Below, one piece after another: positions 33,541 to 45,019 of a DNA stretch of 64,000 bases. Source of the stretch: Strigamia acuminata (taxonomy: Eukaryota; Arthropoda; Chilopoda; Geophilomorpha; Linotaeniidae); NCBI GenBank assembly GCA_949358305.1, contig OX442319.1, positions 4,588,001-4,652,000 of the forward strand, read 5' to 3'. Numbering within the stretch: position 1 is the first letter of the stretch; the number at the start of each line of letters is the position of its first letter. Both the position numbers and the translations under genes were made by a program. The notes beneath the pieces are model-generated. The model was given only the letters and a program-made list of their open reading frames with translations. It searched no databases and was not told the origin of the DNA.

Positions 33541-33735
33541 ATTATGGCGTCAGGCAGAAATTCTGCACAATTGTGCAGAGGTTTTTGTCTTGGGTTAGCT
33601 TAAATTCTTGAAACTTGGTCGAAATTTGGTCAGAGTATACTCTTTTAAAGGTGGGAAAATGGTCTATATAATCTTTCTTTTTGTTTTGTTTTGTTTTGTT
33701 TTTGAAATAAAATAGAATACAGATATTTAGGATAA

Positions 33736-34005
33736 TTACTTCACTCTGCCGTCGTCAAAGCGCGCCAACAACCCGTCACACTCACGCCATCGTATTCGTC
33801 GGCCCCGCGCACACCGACCATCGTCACATTCCCACGTCCCGTGTGTGGTTCCGTGAATGCCGCGAGTAATTAGAGACCAATAAATCAAAAATATTTTATC
33901 GTTGCATCGTCCGCCGGTCAACCATTGGGTGTGCGCAGCGTGTTGCCCGGGCAAAACACGCAGAATGGCGCGCGGATGGAACAGCAAATGCCTCACTTCG
34001 TTCAC
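33736..34005 (-). CDS. Uncharacterised minus-strand ORF
   Basis: 89 residues, more GC-rich than its surroundings. The C-terminal part has a Cys/Trp/Asp/Arg pattern, THGTWECDDGRCARGRRIRW, that loosely recalls secreted Cys-rich modules. A possible start exon lies at about 34302 (minus, ATGGCGGTCCACGAG). No family recognised. It may be part of a gene between MORN5 and the channel copy, or a chance ORF. Confidence 0.25.
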   Translation of the reverse strand: MNEVRHLLFHPRAILRVLPGQHAAHTQWLTGGRCNDKIFLIYWSLITRGIHGTTHGTWECDDGRCARGRRIRWRECDGLLARFDDGRVK

Positions 34006-34801
34006 GGGCGATATCGTAATGAGAGCAAACTCGGACCAATCGCAATCTCAGTAACATTTTTTATTGTGTGTGTTTGAGCACGAAATATGTAACTTTTCAA
34101 AACCAACAATTTCATATTTAGTGTTTTTTTTAGCATTAAAACGACAATAAACAAGAAAATAGAGATATTTCCACTAAAAACTAAAAGCACAAATTTCTGA
34201 GTAATTTTTCTACAAATTCTAGAAGCATAAACTGTCACAATATGCTGATTTAGGTTCGCCTTGCTTTTTGCTGAACAACTCGTGGACCGCCATCTTCGTC
34301 AAAAACTAAACACCAAACGAAAGAGCGGAAAATACTGCACTAGAAACGTTAATTAAACAGACCTACCAACAGCTAATGATTTATGTGTATTTAATTTTGT
34401 GCGTGTATACATTTTATGAGTCACTCTTCGTAAGCCACCGTATTGTCGGGCCGGTTTTATGTGGGCCACCCGGTATTATTACCATAAAGGTAGAATCGTC
34501 ACAGGCAAAAGAACAATCAGAAGTGTTTTATCGCCTAGTGTAGAGAAAGAAGTGGTGGTTCTATGTTAAAAAGCTCTTGTTTGTCGATTTGCTTGTTCAA
34601 CGAGTGTAAATGTCGAGAGACCGGTAAAAATCCCAATGATTGATCCAATTTGACAAAGCAATTTGACAATGGTAAGTTCTTTCTCTTCAGCAATTATTTC
34701 TCGAATGTTGGTGTCAATATGAAATTCCATTGAGGGATAACGAACTTGATAGGTTACTCGTTCTACAAAAGATAGGAACATATTTTGTTCACAGAGTGTT
34801 A

Positions 34802-35156
34802 TACCTTGTTCGCACCAGAATGTTTGGGCTAGCCCAAAGTTTAAATCTAGTTCTTTTTCTTGGTGCGAACGCATCTGGCCCAAAATTATCTAGTTTAAAA
34901 ATGTTTAAACTAGATAATTCTAATCCAGTTGTGTGAACTAGATAATTGTCAAAGAACTAGATAACTGTCAAGGTCACTTCCCACAATTCCATGCGTAACC
35001 TGGTCAGTTGATTGTCTATTGGCTGCATGCTAGCCTAGATATGTGGCTTTTTGCTTTTTGGTGCGAACGCTCTAGCCTGAACTTTTTAAGCCAACATCAG
35101 GCCAGAACTAGATTTAAACTTTGGGCTAGCCCAAACTTTCTGGTGCGAACATGGTA
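34802..35156. mobile_element. 355-bp TIR element (MITE) in the last exon of copy A
   Basis: 52-bp inverted ends (34802-34853; 35105-35156), nearly perfect, starting TACCTTGTTCGCACCAGAA and containing GGGCTAGCCC. Flanked by TTA (34799-34801, 35157-35159). Copy B lacks the insertion at the matching site (near 56171). Non-coding. TTA suggests PIF/Harbinger-type mobilisation. Confidence 0.85.
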
Positions 35157-36159
35157 TTAGGCAGAAACAATCTTTGCGCGGATCTGTCTTCATTTGAGTC
35201 TCCAAATACATCTTAACAGTTTCTTCGGCCGTTTCTCTAGTCAGGCAAAATGATAGGTTACTCATAATCGTTTCCATGAATGGCAATCTAGAATAGGAAT
35301 GTTGAATGAATATTTACGAGACCAAAGTTTTGTTTGAAAAAATATTTTTGGGCTTTACCAGTAAGTACCAGTCAAACTCTGTGATATTGAAAACACATAC
35401 TTGCAAGTGAATGGTTGTTTCTGGAGCTTGGATATGTAACATGTTTCTTCACATTCTGACACTCGATCATTTGCAGCGCAAGGAATTTTTGGAGTGTTTA
35501 ATCGGACCAACTGAAAAGAATAAACATGTAAGTACCGTAGTAGATTTTTTTAATACAAACATTACCGTTTTTCGAGAAATATAAATTTTGACCAGACTCG
35601 AACCAGGGGTGTAAACAATATATTTTGGGTGAAGAAATTGATTCTGTGGTAGAATGAAGTTCTGGAATGAATGCAATCAAAATAATTTAAACTGAATAAA
35701 AATTAAAAACATCAGAAGATCTCACTGGTTGATTGACATTCCATTTGCGTTCCTGGGGAAAAAAAAGGCTAACTTGTACAAAGTTTTTGTTAGGAAAATA
35801 TGGCAGATCAACTGTAAACATTAAACAGTGAGAAGAAAGTAATATGCATTAAGCATTATCTTTACTTTTCTTAAATTGAGTGCAGATTCCAAACACTGTT
35901 GACACAGTCGACACATTGCCAACATACAGTTTAGCAGATTCATAATTTTTCTGTAAAATCAGATGTTTGTAATTGAAAATTTACAGTAACTTGGCAGGCA
36001 TGGGTGCCATCAGAATTTTTTGAGATGTGGTGCACATTAGTACTGTTTAAAACAGTCAATACTTTCATTATTTAAATGCACCTTTTTCTCACATTGTTAC
36101 AAAAAGTCACAACACACTCACAATAATAAACCAATTTGTCATTAAATTAACTAAATATT

Positions 36160-36580
36160 TTAGATTATTCGGTGTTGTCCTTAGCGTGAGTAGGTGCATT
36201 ATTTGGTGAAATTCAAACATTGGAACATTTATTTCATCTCTAAATGGAAGAAGAGTAGTACAATTGCTTCAGAATGTGGTGTAACAACTGCATAATTTGG
36301 CATTTCATTCAGAACAATTTCATCCCAAATCATTATTCTCCCACCAGCAAAAAATAGATTTGGTGATGGTGGGTGAAAATCATACCAATAGAGTAGAACA
36401 CCATCAGGTTCATCCAAAATAAATTTATCTTTTTTACTTTTTTGGCCATAATTAATACGGAGTAATTAATAATTTGGGGTAAAGTTGCCCTGAATGAAAT
36501 GCCAAATCTTGCAGTTGTTACACCAAATTCTGCATTTGTTTCACCACATTCTGAAGCAATATGCTATTCTTCCATTTACA
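36160..36580 (-). mobile_element. Tc1/mariner fragment in an intron of copy A
   Basis: Minus-strand sequence matches the transposase remnant at 13140-13757 (LDEPDGVLLYWYDF block). It lies between channel exons 6 and 7, and a matching copy is in the same intron of copy B. It therefore predates the duplication. Confidence 0.7.
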
Positions 36581-39140
36581 TAAAAATGCATTTAATTGAG
36601 AATTTTACTTCTTACTCGGACAGTACCATAATGCTGTTCAAAATTAGTAGAGGCGTTCCATAATTTCAGAGGATTGTTTGCAAATTTAGTTGACGGATGA
36701 AGCAAATAAAAAAGCTTGTAATGATGAACATCATCGTGTTGTTGTTTAACTTGATTCTTGATTCGTGCAATTTCATCAGATTCATGGCAACTGACAATGA
36801 GTGGAAAATGAATAATTTTGTCTCTGACCAGAACAACTGTTTTGACGAGTGGATAATCGAAATAATAATTAATCGAAGTGTAAACTAGGCAACTCGATAT
36901 GAAAATAAGAAATAGCAATACAATCTTATTTCCTCTATTCATTTTCTGCTTAATTTCTAGAATTGCTTGAATTTTGTTTTTTAACTTGCGATTTGATTTA
37001 CGAGTAGTTGATTTTCTGAGCATTCTGCAGCAGTGGACAAATATTTCGACGAGTGTCAAACAAGACATTCCGAAGTAGAGTCCGATGTTTCCGCCAATGT
37101 CGCACAGTAAAGAGATGATGTCGTAAGAAAATTGTTCTTGCAATGTACGAACATAATTATTCACAACAGAAACATCAAGGATGTTCTCAAAATGGGGTAT
37201 TGTATTAAAGGACGTGCTGAGTCGTGTCTCATCGCATAAAGCCGGGCATTTGCACTGGTCCGTTGCACTCTTGGAATTAAATGAGTTACTCCACTTGAAA
37301 TATTGATGCATAAGAACAAGATTCTTGCATTCTGGTAGTTTTCTTGCCCCGTAGAACGGATATCTGAGATATGGACAAAATAAACTTTACTCTTGATTCT
37401 GGAAAGCGTGGTCAAATGTTTTGCATTTATTTCCGTTAATCATGATGTAAAATGCATTATAAAAAAAATAAAATCAATTAAGTAGAGTATTGAATGCATC
37501 AACTGAATCTCAAACTTCAAAGAGGTAAACTGAAGAAATGTTATTTTGTCTATAAAATCTAAAAATTGTACCATAGTTATAATATCTTCATGTTGCTCAA
37601 TTTTGAAATGAATGTTTTTATTTGGGACTAACAAACTAACTCGACAGCTGGTTAGGTTAGTTTTGAAAGCATATCTCTGAAATATAGTCGACTTGTCCAG
37701 TCTTTCAGGTGGTCACAATTAAAAACATTCTTTTCAAAATTAAATAACACAAAGCTAACCAAATGACAATTTTTATGACCGCAATTTGATGAATTTAAAA
37801 AATATACCTGCAGGTAATATTTTTCATGAGGCAAGGGAGCAAACAGCCATGTAAGTTGTTGTCGCAAGGATTTTTCTTGGTGTTGAGAAAGTGATACTGA
37901 AAGACAATTTATTAAGTTTCACGTTACGTAAACTATTTTGTGTGATATTTAATTTCACAAACATCCAGTAACAGAGTACGGTATGTATTTTGGATATCCA
38001 GAAGGATCCTGTTAATTTGACACACATCTGCTTATTGATGTCTATTGAAAATTTATGCAAAGTTATACAAGTGACCCCTCAAAAGTTAAAATATGACCTT
38101 GTGGCAATGTCAAATTCGAATAGCAAATAGATCAATTTGGCGCATACGCCCTTTCAGATGAATGACAAATGTATACCATTAGGATTTTTTAATTGAAATT
38201 TTGTGAAAATTTTTTGTTTTTATCAAAATTTTGTTCAATTTCTTACTTTTTCTAAATTAATTGTAGCAGTAGTTCTAGTTGCTGTTAAATGCATTAGTAT
38301 ATTAGTGGTTGTAATCTCTTTCGGTTTCAGTTGTACATGCATTCCTTCACCGGAACGCCTTACATCATACTTGACAGGTGAAGGATCTATTAATACCTAA
38401 AAAGTTTAAGCCCAAGTTTAACAATTTGCACAAGACACAAATTTTATAACTTCAGGAATATTAAAAACATACATTAACAACGTTGCATTTTGCAGGGAAT
38501 TTTAGTTTGATCACCATCTTGTAATCAGAATTTCCGTATGGGAGCAGTAATGCTAATCAACAATAATGGATTTACAAGTAGATATAAAAATTGTTCTTAC
38601 ATTTTTGTTGGTTTTTTACTTACGACTTGAAATTTGTGCAGTGATCCGCAGGAGAGAATCGTAATTTTGAACTGTCAGATTAATGCGTGATTTTCCCTGA
38701 AAAGAATTTCTCACTTATTGGCAAACATAAATAAACATGCAAATGAAGTTTTACCATTTCAAAGTGTGCATCAGTTATATAACTATGTTTGCTCATGTAT
38801 TTTATTTTATCGAGTATATTAAGTTCACCACGCACTTTTGCAGAATAATCTTCTACTTCCTGTGTTGTTTGTGGGAAAATATAAATATATGGGAAAATAC
38901 CATGCGGCGTTTCAGCAAAATGCGCATTGACCATTGTCGGTTCTTCCATGTAATGCAATATTCGATCTGCAGTTTGGTAAACGCACACTGCCAAATTGAC
39001 AACAAGTAATGTGAAAAACAGATAACAAGTCTTTGTTTTCTTTGATGAAATGTTTTTCAGTGATTTGACAAATGATGGTAGCTCTGATTGTTCTGCTATG
39101 ACAGTGCCTACAATGTGTTGCACTTTTCTTCTTCTTAATT

Positions 39141-40730
39141 TGTGACGGTTACACTGTCAAACACTTTGTTAATATAGGACGAACATTTCACCGATAGATG
39201 GCGCTGGTACGTTTTAGCGGTAATTTCAAATTTCGACAATTTTTGAGTGAATAAAATATAAATTACTATTTATATTTTATTCCACTGCGACTTTAGACAC
39301 TTTTAAATACTTTTGGATGTTTAAATATTAGTTGATTTATTTGTCACATAATTCTATTGAATTATGTGCAAACTCTACACCTGGTGAAGTCACCCCCCAT
39401 CACCCACTGTGAGTTGGACTCCTTTTGGATTATAGTCAAAGGGACTTAATCCAAAATGTGTCCTGCGTATCCAGTTCCTGTAGTGGACCTAGTAGAAGAC
39501 TATGTCCTGAGTATCCACTTCCTATGATCTGGGATTGGATGGATTTGACTGCCCAGTGATCCCATTGGATCACTGAACAGCTATTCTCCTCACCGAGTAT
39601 ATATCCCCCTGCAAAACGGATATAGCTCGCTCTTGTTCTGTTTTTGTTTGATACTGATATTACTTGAGCACATATTATACTTCTCTACGTTCCGACAATC
39701 CGTTGTAGAAATACTTTGTATTTAGTGTAAGTATCTAGAGTGGGTAGAAGACTCACAGACACACTTCCCGCCTCTTCATGCCAACATTCCGTTGTAGAAA
39801 TGTAGTAACTAGAGTGGAGAGATTCACAGACACATTTAAGTGTAGTATCTAGAGTGGGGTACAACCCACAGACGCACTCCCTCCAGCTTCATGCCAACAT
39901 TCCGTTGTAGAGTGCAGAATCTAGAGTGGAGTAAAATTCACAGACGCATTGGTAATGTAGAATCTAGAGTGGAGTATTTATATTTCACAGACGCATTATC
40001 AGAGTGATCGACGCGGAGTAATTTCCCGGTTACTCTCCCGCCAGCCAGGACCGAGTGGAGTAATTTCCCGGCGATGGATAACCTTTCCTGCGAGATATTT
40101 CGATTCAATTCGTTATTGGTTTGACGGAACATTTAAGTCTAACTTAGATGTTGATTGCACTCGGGGCAAAAATAGCTCGGCGCTATTTTAATATATTTTA
40201 CTTATTTTCATAGTTTTAGTTAAGTTTGTGACTATAAAATATCATGATCAATTCCATAGAATTAATATGAATATTTATTCTCACATTGTTACATCTCGCA
40301 ATAATTATTGATTACAATAATTATCTGCGACGCGATGTGTGTGACGATACAGAAAAGTCAACCGCACCTCTCGGATATAACCCACCCAGCCTAACCATTT
40401 ACACGCCTTTTAGAACCAAACCCCGGACCATTTAGAAGCCAAAGCCATTCATAGATGACATCTTTTACGTCACAGCAATAAGACCGTTACAAATTCTTAT
40501 TGCATGACTGAAGCCTTCAAATGATATTATTTCAGGGCTTTTGCCAAATAACTGTATAGTTTAACTTATCGTCATTTTAGCCACTTGTAGGCATAGTATT
40601 TATATAAGGTTCAAACCGGAATAAATGTTATATGTTTTGAGAAAACATCAGGTTTGCATATTTTACATTTTCACACGGATAGTTCACACTTTAGTTTAGC
40701 AATTGCTATCTCCAGAAGGTAATCGTCACA
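39141..40730 (+). repeat. 5' LTR of Gypsy-1
   Basis: 1,590 bp, TGTGACGGTTAC...GGTAATCGTCACA, with inverted TGTGACG/CGTCACA ends. It contains an internal tandem array near 39690-40010 of units carrying TCTAGAGTGGAG...CACAGACGCA. AATAAATG occurs near 40620. Confidence 0.95.
39690..40010 (+). repeat. Tandem units within the Gypsy-1 LTR
   Basis: Five diverged units with TCCGTTGTAGA...ATCTAGAGTGG...CACAGACGCACT. The same array is in the 3' LTR (about 52084-52404). Possibly enhancer-like. Confidence 0.75.
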
Positions 40731-40731
40731 C

Positions 40732-40750
40732 GTGGAGGTTCCACCGAGAT
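40732..40750 (+). other. Primer-binding site of Gypsy-1
   Basis: TGGAGGTTCCACCGAGAT, starting two bases after the LTR. TGG-initial, as expected for a tRNA 3' end complement; the tRNA is not identified. Confidence 0.6.
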
Positions 40751-41593
40751 AGGTTGCATTTTATTGAAGTGAACTCTGTGATCAAGTGTAAAATTGAAAA
40801 ATGAATTTTTTGATTATTTTATGTAGATATTATAATTAGAAAATTTCCGATTTTTCTCTATAAATTTACTGTGAAATATTCATTTGTTTTCAAAAAATTC
40901 TCATTATCTTTTGGAAATATTTGGAGTCGAATTTTTGGATTATTTTGAAAACTCATTATAATTCCGAATCTCTTACGAAAAAATCTATTTTGATTTTCCC
41001 AGAATATTCGGCTATATTCTGAAAAATTGCGAAACCTTGAATTTCGATCAAAAACGAATTTGACTAGAAATTCTGCTGACTAAAAAATAAAAAGTTAAAA
41101 TATTTTATGTTACTGGTTAAAAACTTGACTAGTTTTCTATTGTTCTGTCAATGTTAGGAATTATGATTTTTTAATCCCTGACAAGGTAAAGAATGTGCCA
41201 AAGAGAGCCACTCACGATGCAGCTCGGAGTAGGTCATCCAGATGTGACATTGTTGAGAATTTCGGGTTAGAAATTATCAGAAATTTTTCAACATCGCCAA
41301 TCGCAGCAGACTGTCTTGACAAAGGAGATTTTCCGGAAGCTAGTTTGACAACCAATATTCAGCCACACTTGCTTTTCGACAGTGCGACCATCCAGTTGTG
41401 CCTTTGTGACCAGTGCCCGTTTGGACCATTCTTGACCACGCAACAGGACAGTTTTTTCCCGAAGCCACTTCAGTTTTAGCAGCTAAGGTTGTATTTTTTC
41501 AAATTATTTCTTAGTTTAATATTAAGCGTGTTACATTTACGCTAGTCAGTTAAAGTTTATTTTTTCTTTTGTACGTGTATTTCTTTGAGTATT

Positions 41594-43642
41594 ATGGCCC
41601 GTAGACCTGTAAGAGTTCGTGGAACACGAGGAAATCGTGGAGCACGACGACGTGGTGGTATGTGTGAAACACCAAGAGGAATTGTGGAGTCTGATTTAGA
41701 AAGCCAGGGGGAAGAAAATGTTCCTAGAGACGTTTCCAACCCAGGTAGTTCTCAAACGGATCCACTATCCGTCCCGCATGATTTAGAGGTTTACTGTCGC
41801 CATTACCAATTGGAAGTGACGCAGTTTTCCTCTCTGTGTGAAGCTCAACAATACACGGCGAATAATCATCACGAGAGAAATCGTGTAATTACTCCCGATG
41901 TAGTTGTAACCAACGAACGAAGTGTTTCTGTAGATCGAACTGGCCCTCGTTCACCGGCCACATATCGCTACCAGCAATTACCTGGATGGCGAATGAATGT
42001 TGCTCGTGACGACAATGGGCAGTTAAATTCTTCATTATCCGTTCAACCTTCGATTCAGTTACCAGCTAGTTCTTGGCGATCGAATTCGGCCGAAAGAATG
42101 GGAAATTCCGGACAAGGAAATATTTCTGCGCCAATTTCCCGAAATTTGCCAAGTGCGACGGCAGTAAATAATAATTTACCCGCTCCCACTGGGAATTTGA
42201 ATGATTCTTTTCGAGTTCCACAGCCTCGAACTAATCTGTCGGTCCTACCAAGGGGGAGAAATGAAAATTATCAAAATTTTCAATCTCACACCCAATCTGA
42301 TGGGGATTTTAGGAATTATAGAAATTCCCGCTCTCAGGGTGGACGAGCTCCGCCGAGAAATCAACGATTTCCCAGAGCTCCTGGTGACCCTCGTGACTCC
42401 GATCCTAACTCGAGTAGTGACGAATCTCACGCTGGTGGAGGGGGAAATTATAACAATAATTTCCACCGACGTAATAATTCTCGTTCTCCTCCGCCACCTG
42501 ATAGACGCCAAAATTTTCGAGAAGAACCAAATCCGCCACTCAGAGACCAAGAAAGTCGGTCTACACCCAATTCGAACTCTGCTTCTAATTTGTCAGACGA
42601 AAACGTAAAACAAATTATTCAGGGTTTGGTTGGTCAGATTCGAAGCCCGAGTAATCCCAGTCAGAATTTTGGAAAAGGAATCGAGATTCCTATTTTTGAC
42701 GGGAAACAGACAGAGGTTGCGCGATTCCTTGAAATCGTCAAAGCTGTCGCACTCGGGAAAGGCATTCCTTTAGACGACATGGTACACACTGCTGTACCTG
42801 GACGACTATTAGGCCATGCACAACGTTGGTTCCATAAGCAACGCCACACTTTTAACAGTTGGCGAACTTTCGAAGCCTCTTTTCTCGATTGTTTCGACCT
42901 CGTTCCACTTACAAGAGAAAGGCGACTTCTTAATGTAAAACAACGAGCCGACGAATCACTTTATAGTTTTCTTCTGCGTTATACGCAAGAACAAGGTGAA
43001 GTGCCGCCAGGTGATAAAACTGGACGTGCGCAATTATTCGACAATCTAACTCAAGAAAGTTTCACGGCGTTATGTACACAAGGAATGTATGGTAACTTTA
43101 CAGTAGATGACATTCTACAATATGTAGGAGCAAATCGCTCTAAGTTTGAAAGTTCTCAACTTGCAGCCAAATTGGAGTACGATAATCGAGAGAATCATCC
43201 TACTCCCAAACTTCACGAAAAATCTAAGATTTTTCCATCCAAAACCTCACTACGTTTAACGCAAACACAAGATGAAGTTGAAGATGAAGACGAGTCGGAA
43301 AATGACGACTCAACTGACGATGGTTCAATGGAGCGATTATTTGCCGCCCAGTATGAAAAAACTACTGGAAAATGCTTTTTCTGTCACGAGCCTGGACATT
43401 TTAAAAGAGAATGTCCCGCTCTTGCCAAAAAATTAGCAGGGAAATCAGACTCGTTAAATACAAATAAAAGATTTAACCACTCTGCTCCCAACCCCGAGTT
43501 TAAACGACCCAAACAAAATTGGGTTACGTCAGAAACTTTAGACTCCAAATTTACTGACTTCCAGAAAAACATGGTTGACCTGTTAATTAAGCATTTACCA
43601 GCAGCCACTGAGTCAGTCACTCCCGATGAGACAAAAAACTGA
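41594..43642 (+). CDS. Gypsy-1 Gag
   Basis: 682 residues from ATG 41594 (the first ATG; the open frame extends three codons upstream without ATG). The N-terminal half is Arg/Ser/Asn-rich and probably disordered. A Gag capsid-like helical region lies near 355-520, with one CCHC knuckle near 594-607 (CFFCHEPGHFKREC). It ends in ACA AAA AAC TGA, where the A-AAA-AAC heptamer is an in-frame -1 slippery site directly before the stop. It forms the particle and binds RNA. Very long for a Gypsy Gag because of the extended N-terminus. Confidence 0.9.
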   Translation: MARRPVRVRGTRGNRGARRRGGMCETPRGIVESDLESQGEENVPRDVSNPGSSQTDPLSVPHDLEVYCRHYQLEVTQFSSLCEAQQYTANNHHERNRVITPDVVVTNERSVSVDRTGPRSPATYRYQQLPGWRMNVARDDNGQLNSSLSVQPSIQLPASSWRSNSAERMGNSGQGNISAPISRNLPSATAVNNNLPAPTGNLNDSFRVPQPRTNLSVLPRGRNENYQNFQSHTQSDGDFRNYRNSRSQGGRAPPRNQRFPRAPGDPRDSDPNSSSDESHAGGGGNYNNNFHRRNNSRSPPPPDRRQNFREEPNPPLRDQESRSTPNSNSASNLSDENVKQIIQGLVGQIRSPSNPSQNFGKGIEIPIFDGKQTEVARFLEIVKAVALGKGIPLDDMVHTAVPGRLLGHAQRWFHKQRHTFNSWRTFEASFLDCFDLVPLTRERRLLNVKQRADESLYSFLLRYTQEQGEVPPGDKTGRAQLFDNLTQESFTALCTQGMYGNFTVDDILQYVGANRSKFESSQLAAKLEYDNRENHPTPKLHEKSKIFPSKTSLRLTQTQDEVEDEDESENDDSTDDGSMERLFAAQYEKTTGKCFFCHEPGHFKRECPALAKKLAGKSDSLNTNKRFNHSAPNPEFKRPKQNWVTSETLDSKFTDFQKNMVDLLIKHLPAATESVTPDETKN

Positions 43643-43673
43643 TTCAGGGGGTTGTTCAAGTTGCCCAACCCCC
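43633..43673 (+). promoter_or_regulatory. -1 ribosomal frameshift signal at the gag-pol junction
   Basis: Slippery heptamer A AAA AAC (43633-43639), in the correct phase, then a 7-nt spacer that includes the gag TGA. A hairpin follows, with perfect stem GGGGGTTG (43647-43654) / CAACCCCC (43666-43673) and an 11-nt loop. The -1 frame opens exactly into pol, which has no ATG of its own at its start. Confidence 0.85.
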
Positions 43674-45019
43674 GCCTAACGAGTTGTTTCCTCTCTCGGA
43701 ATTTTCAAATGATTTATTTTTTCATAAAAAAGAAATTAAAATAAGACATAAGCCTAGTCATCTCACAGTACCTTATGTCGATGATTCGAAGAATAAACCA
43801 CCATCGTTGGTCATTTCTTACGAAGCAGTGCCTGTCTGTCGGAAAGCTAGTAGTTCCACTGGTGGTGTCGATGAGAATTTAAAAATCATGACAGACCAAC
43901 TAGAAAATTTGAGTATTTTCAGTGGAAGTTGGAATGCGCCAAAGAAACCGCTTGTACCCAAAGTTTTCAAGTTAAGGAAAATTCTTAAACTTGAAAAATG
44001 GAACAAGAAAGAACGAAAAATATTTCTTGGCAAACTTTGCAATAGCAAATTAATTAATGGTGGCAAAGATGATCCGCGTATGAATGTCCAAATTGGAGGT
44101 TTAGATTACAACGCACTAATGGACTCTGGAGCCACCCAATGTTTTATTGGAGTACAACTCCTTTCAAACACAGAAATTCCGGTGGAATTCATACAAGAAT
44201 GTCCCCGCGGAATGCGTGTCTGCGCGGTCGGAATAGATCACCGACCTATCGGTCAAGTTTGTCTTTGTGTCAAATGGGCCGATAAAAGGAGAGTTACACC
44301 TATGACCTTCATAATTCTACACAAGAATGTATGTGGGTTGATTTTGGGTCACAATTTTATGCGTAGAACGGGGATAAACCCTAATCCTCGACGGGCTGTG
44401 TTCACCTGTGATGACATGCCCGGATGGACAGCGCCATACGAGACCACTGAACTTAACTGTTGTTTAGCAAGCATTAGGACTTTGGGTCTCCAAGGTGAAG
44501 GAACTCCCACTTCACCTGATTGGGCAGAAAAACTCGTCGAAGGCTGCAACAGCTCGGCGGAAGAAAAACGGTTACTCGTAAACGTTCTTTTGCAATTAAA
44601 AAACGTATTTCGAGATCAATTGGGCTGTACGAAGGTGGCCAAGCACAGCATCAAGTTTAAACCTGGTGCTACTTGGAAACACCAGCCATATAGAATGTAC
44701 AATCCAGCCAAGAAGGCCATTATGACGGAATTGGTCGAGGAGTTAGAGGCTGATGGGTTAATCGAACCTGCCACTGGCCCTTATATAAGTCACCCCGTCA
44801 TAGTGGCTAAACCCGGCGGGAAGTATCGATTATGTATCGACTACCGCTGGTTGAATGCGATCACAGAAGTTGATGCAATTCAAATGCCAAGTATTGACCT
44901 ATTAATTCACCATACTAATCAGGCCAAGTACTTTACATCCATTGATTTAACTAAAGGTTATCATCAAATGGAAATGGAGGAGGAGGATAAGAGCAAAACT
45001 GCTTTTTACACTCCAAAAA
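43639..45019 (+). CDS. Gypsy-1 Pol, protease and first half of RT
   Basis: Read in the -1 frame after gag. A linker is followed by an aspartic protease with LMDSGATQCFIG (near 44115) and the RT N-terminus (YRLCIDYRWLN; SIDLTKGYHQMEME with a catalytic Asp). The frame is lost in the A-run at 45015-45019: a single extra A shifts the reading, which then stops at 45060. The rest of pol continues one frame over from 45020. So this copy cannot make intact RT unless the base is a sequencing error or is bypassed by slippage. Confidence 0.85.

Larger units (their letters stand above)
32424..33594. mobile_element. PIF/Harbinger-like non-autonomous element with tandem interior
   Basis: 1,171 bp with inverted termini CCCAAGA[A/C]AAAAA...CTGCA at both ends and a 3-bp TTA duplication (32421-32423, 33595-33597). 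The paralogous site near 54490-54505 is uninterrupted (GTTGTTAGCTTAAATTC), which proves an insertion. No coding. The interior holds a long hairpin (32474-32603), poly-A runs and a 56-bp-type tandem array rich in TGTGCAC near 33260-33540. TTA duplication suggests PIF/Harbinger. Confidence 0.75.
34566..39140 (-). pseudogene. DEG/ENaC tandem channel, copy A (disrupted)
   Basis: Paralog of the gene at 55952-60130 with the same exon plan. Exon 1 runs from 38756 to 39140, where Gypsy-1 separates it from its first 15 codons (53129-53174). Exon 6 (36616-37363) again fuses TM2 of the first channel domain to TM1 of the second. Last exon: cut by a 355-bp TIR element (34802-35156), which breaks the CFCPPLC-like region. 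The remaining exons are similar to copy B and mostly open. It would have been a two-domain amiloride-type sodium channel. With two insertions in coding sequence it cannot make the full protein. The C-terminus after TM2 also differs from copy B. Confidence 0.8.

Noticed and set aside
33169-33598. Cys/Thr/His-rich frames on both strands
   Set aside because: They arise from the TGTGCAC tandem repeat within a transposon.
39938-40132. 64-residue minus-strand ORF in the Gypsy-1 LTR
   Set aside because: It recurs unchanged in the 3' LTR because the LTRs match. No domain or start context.
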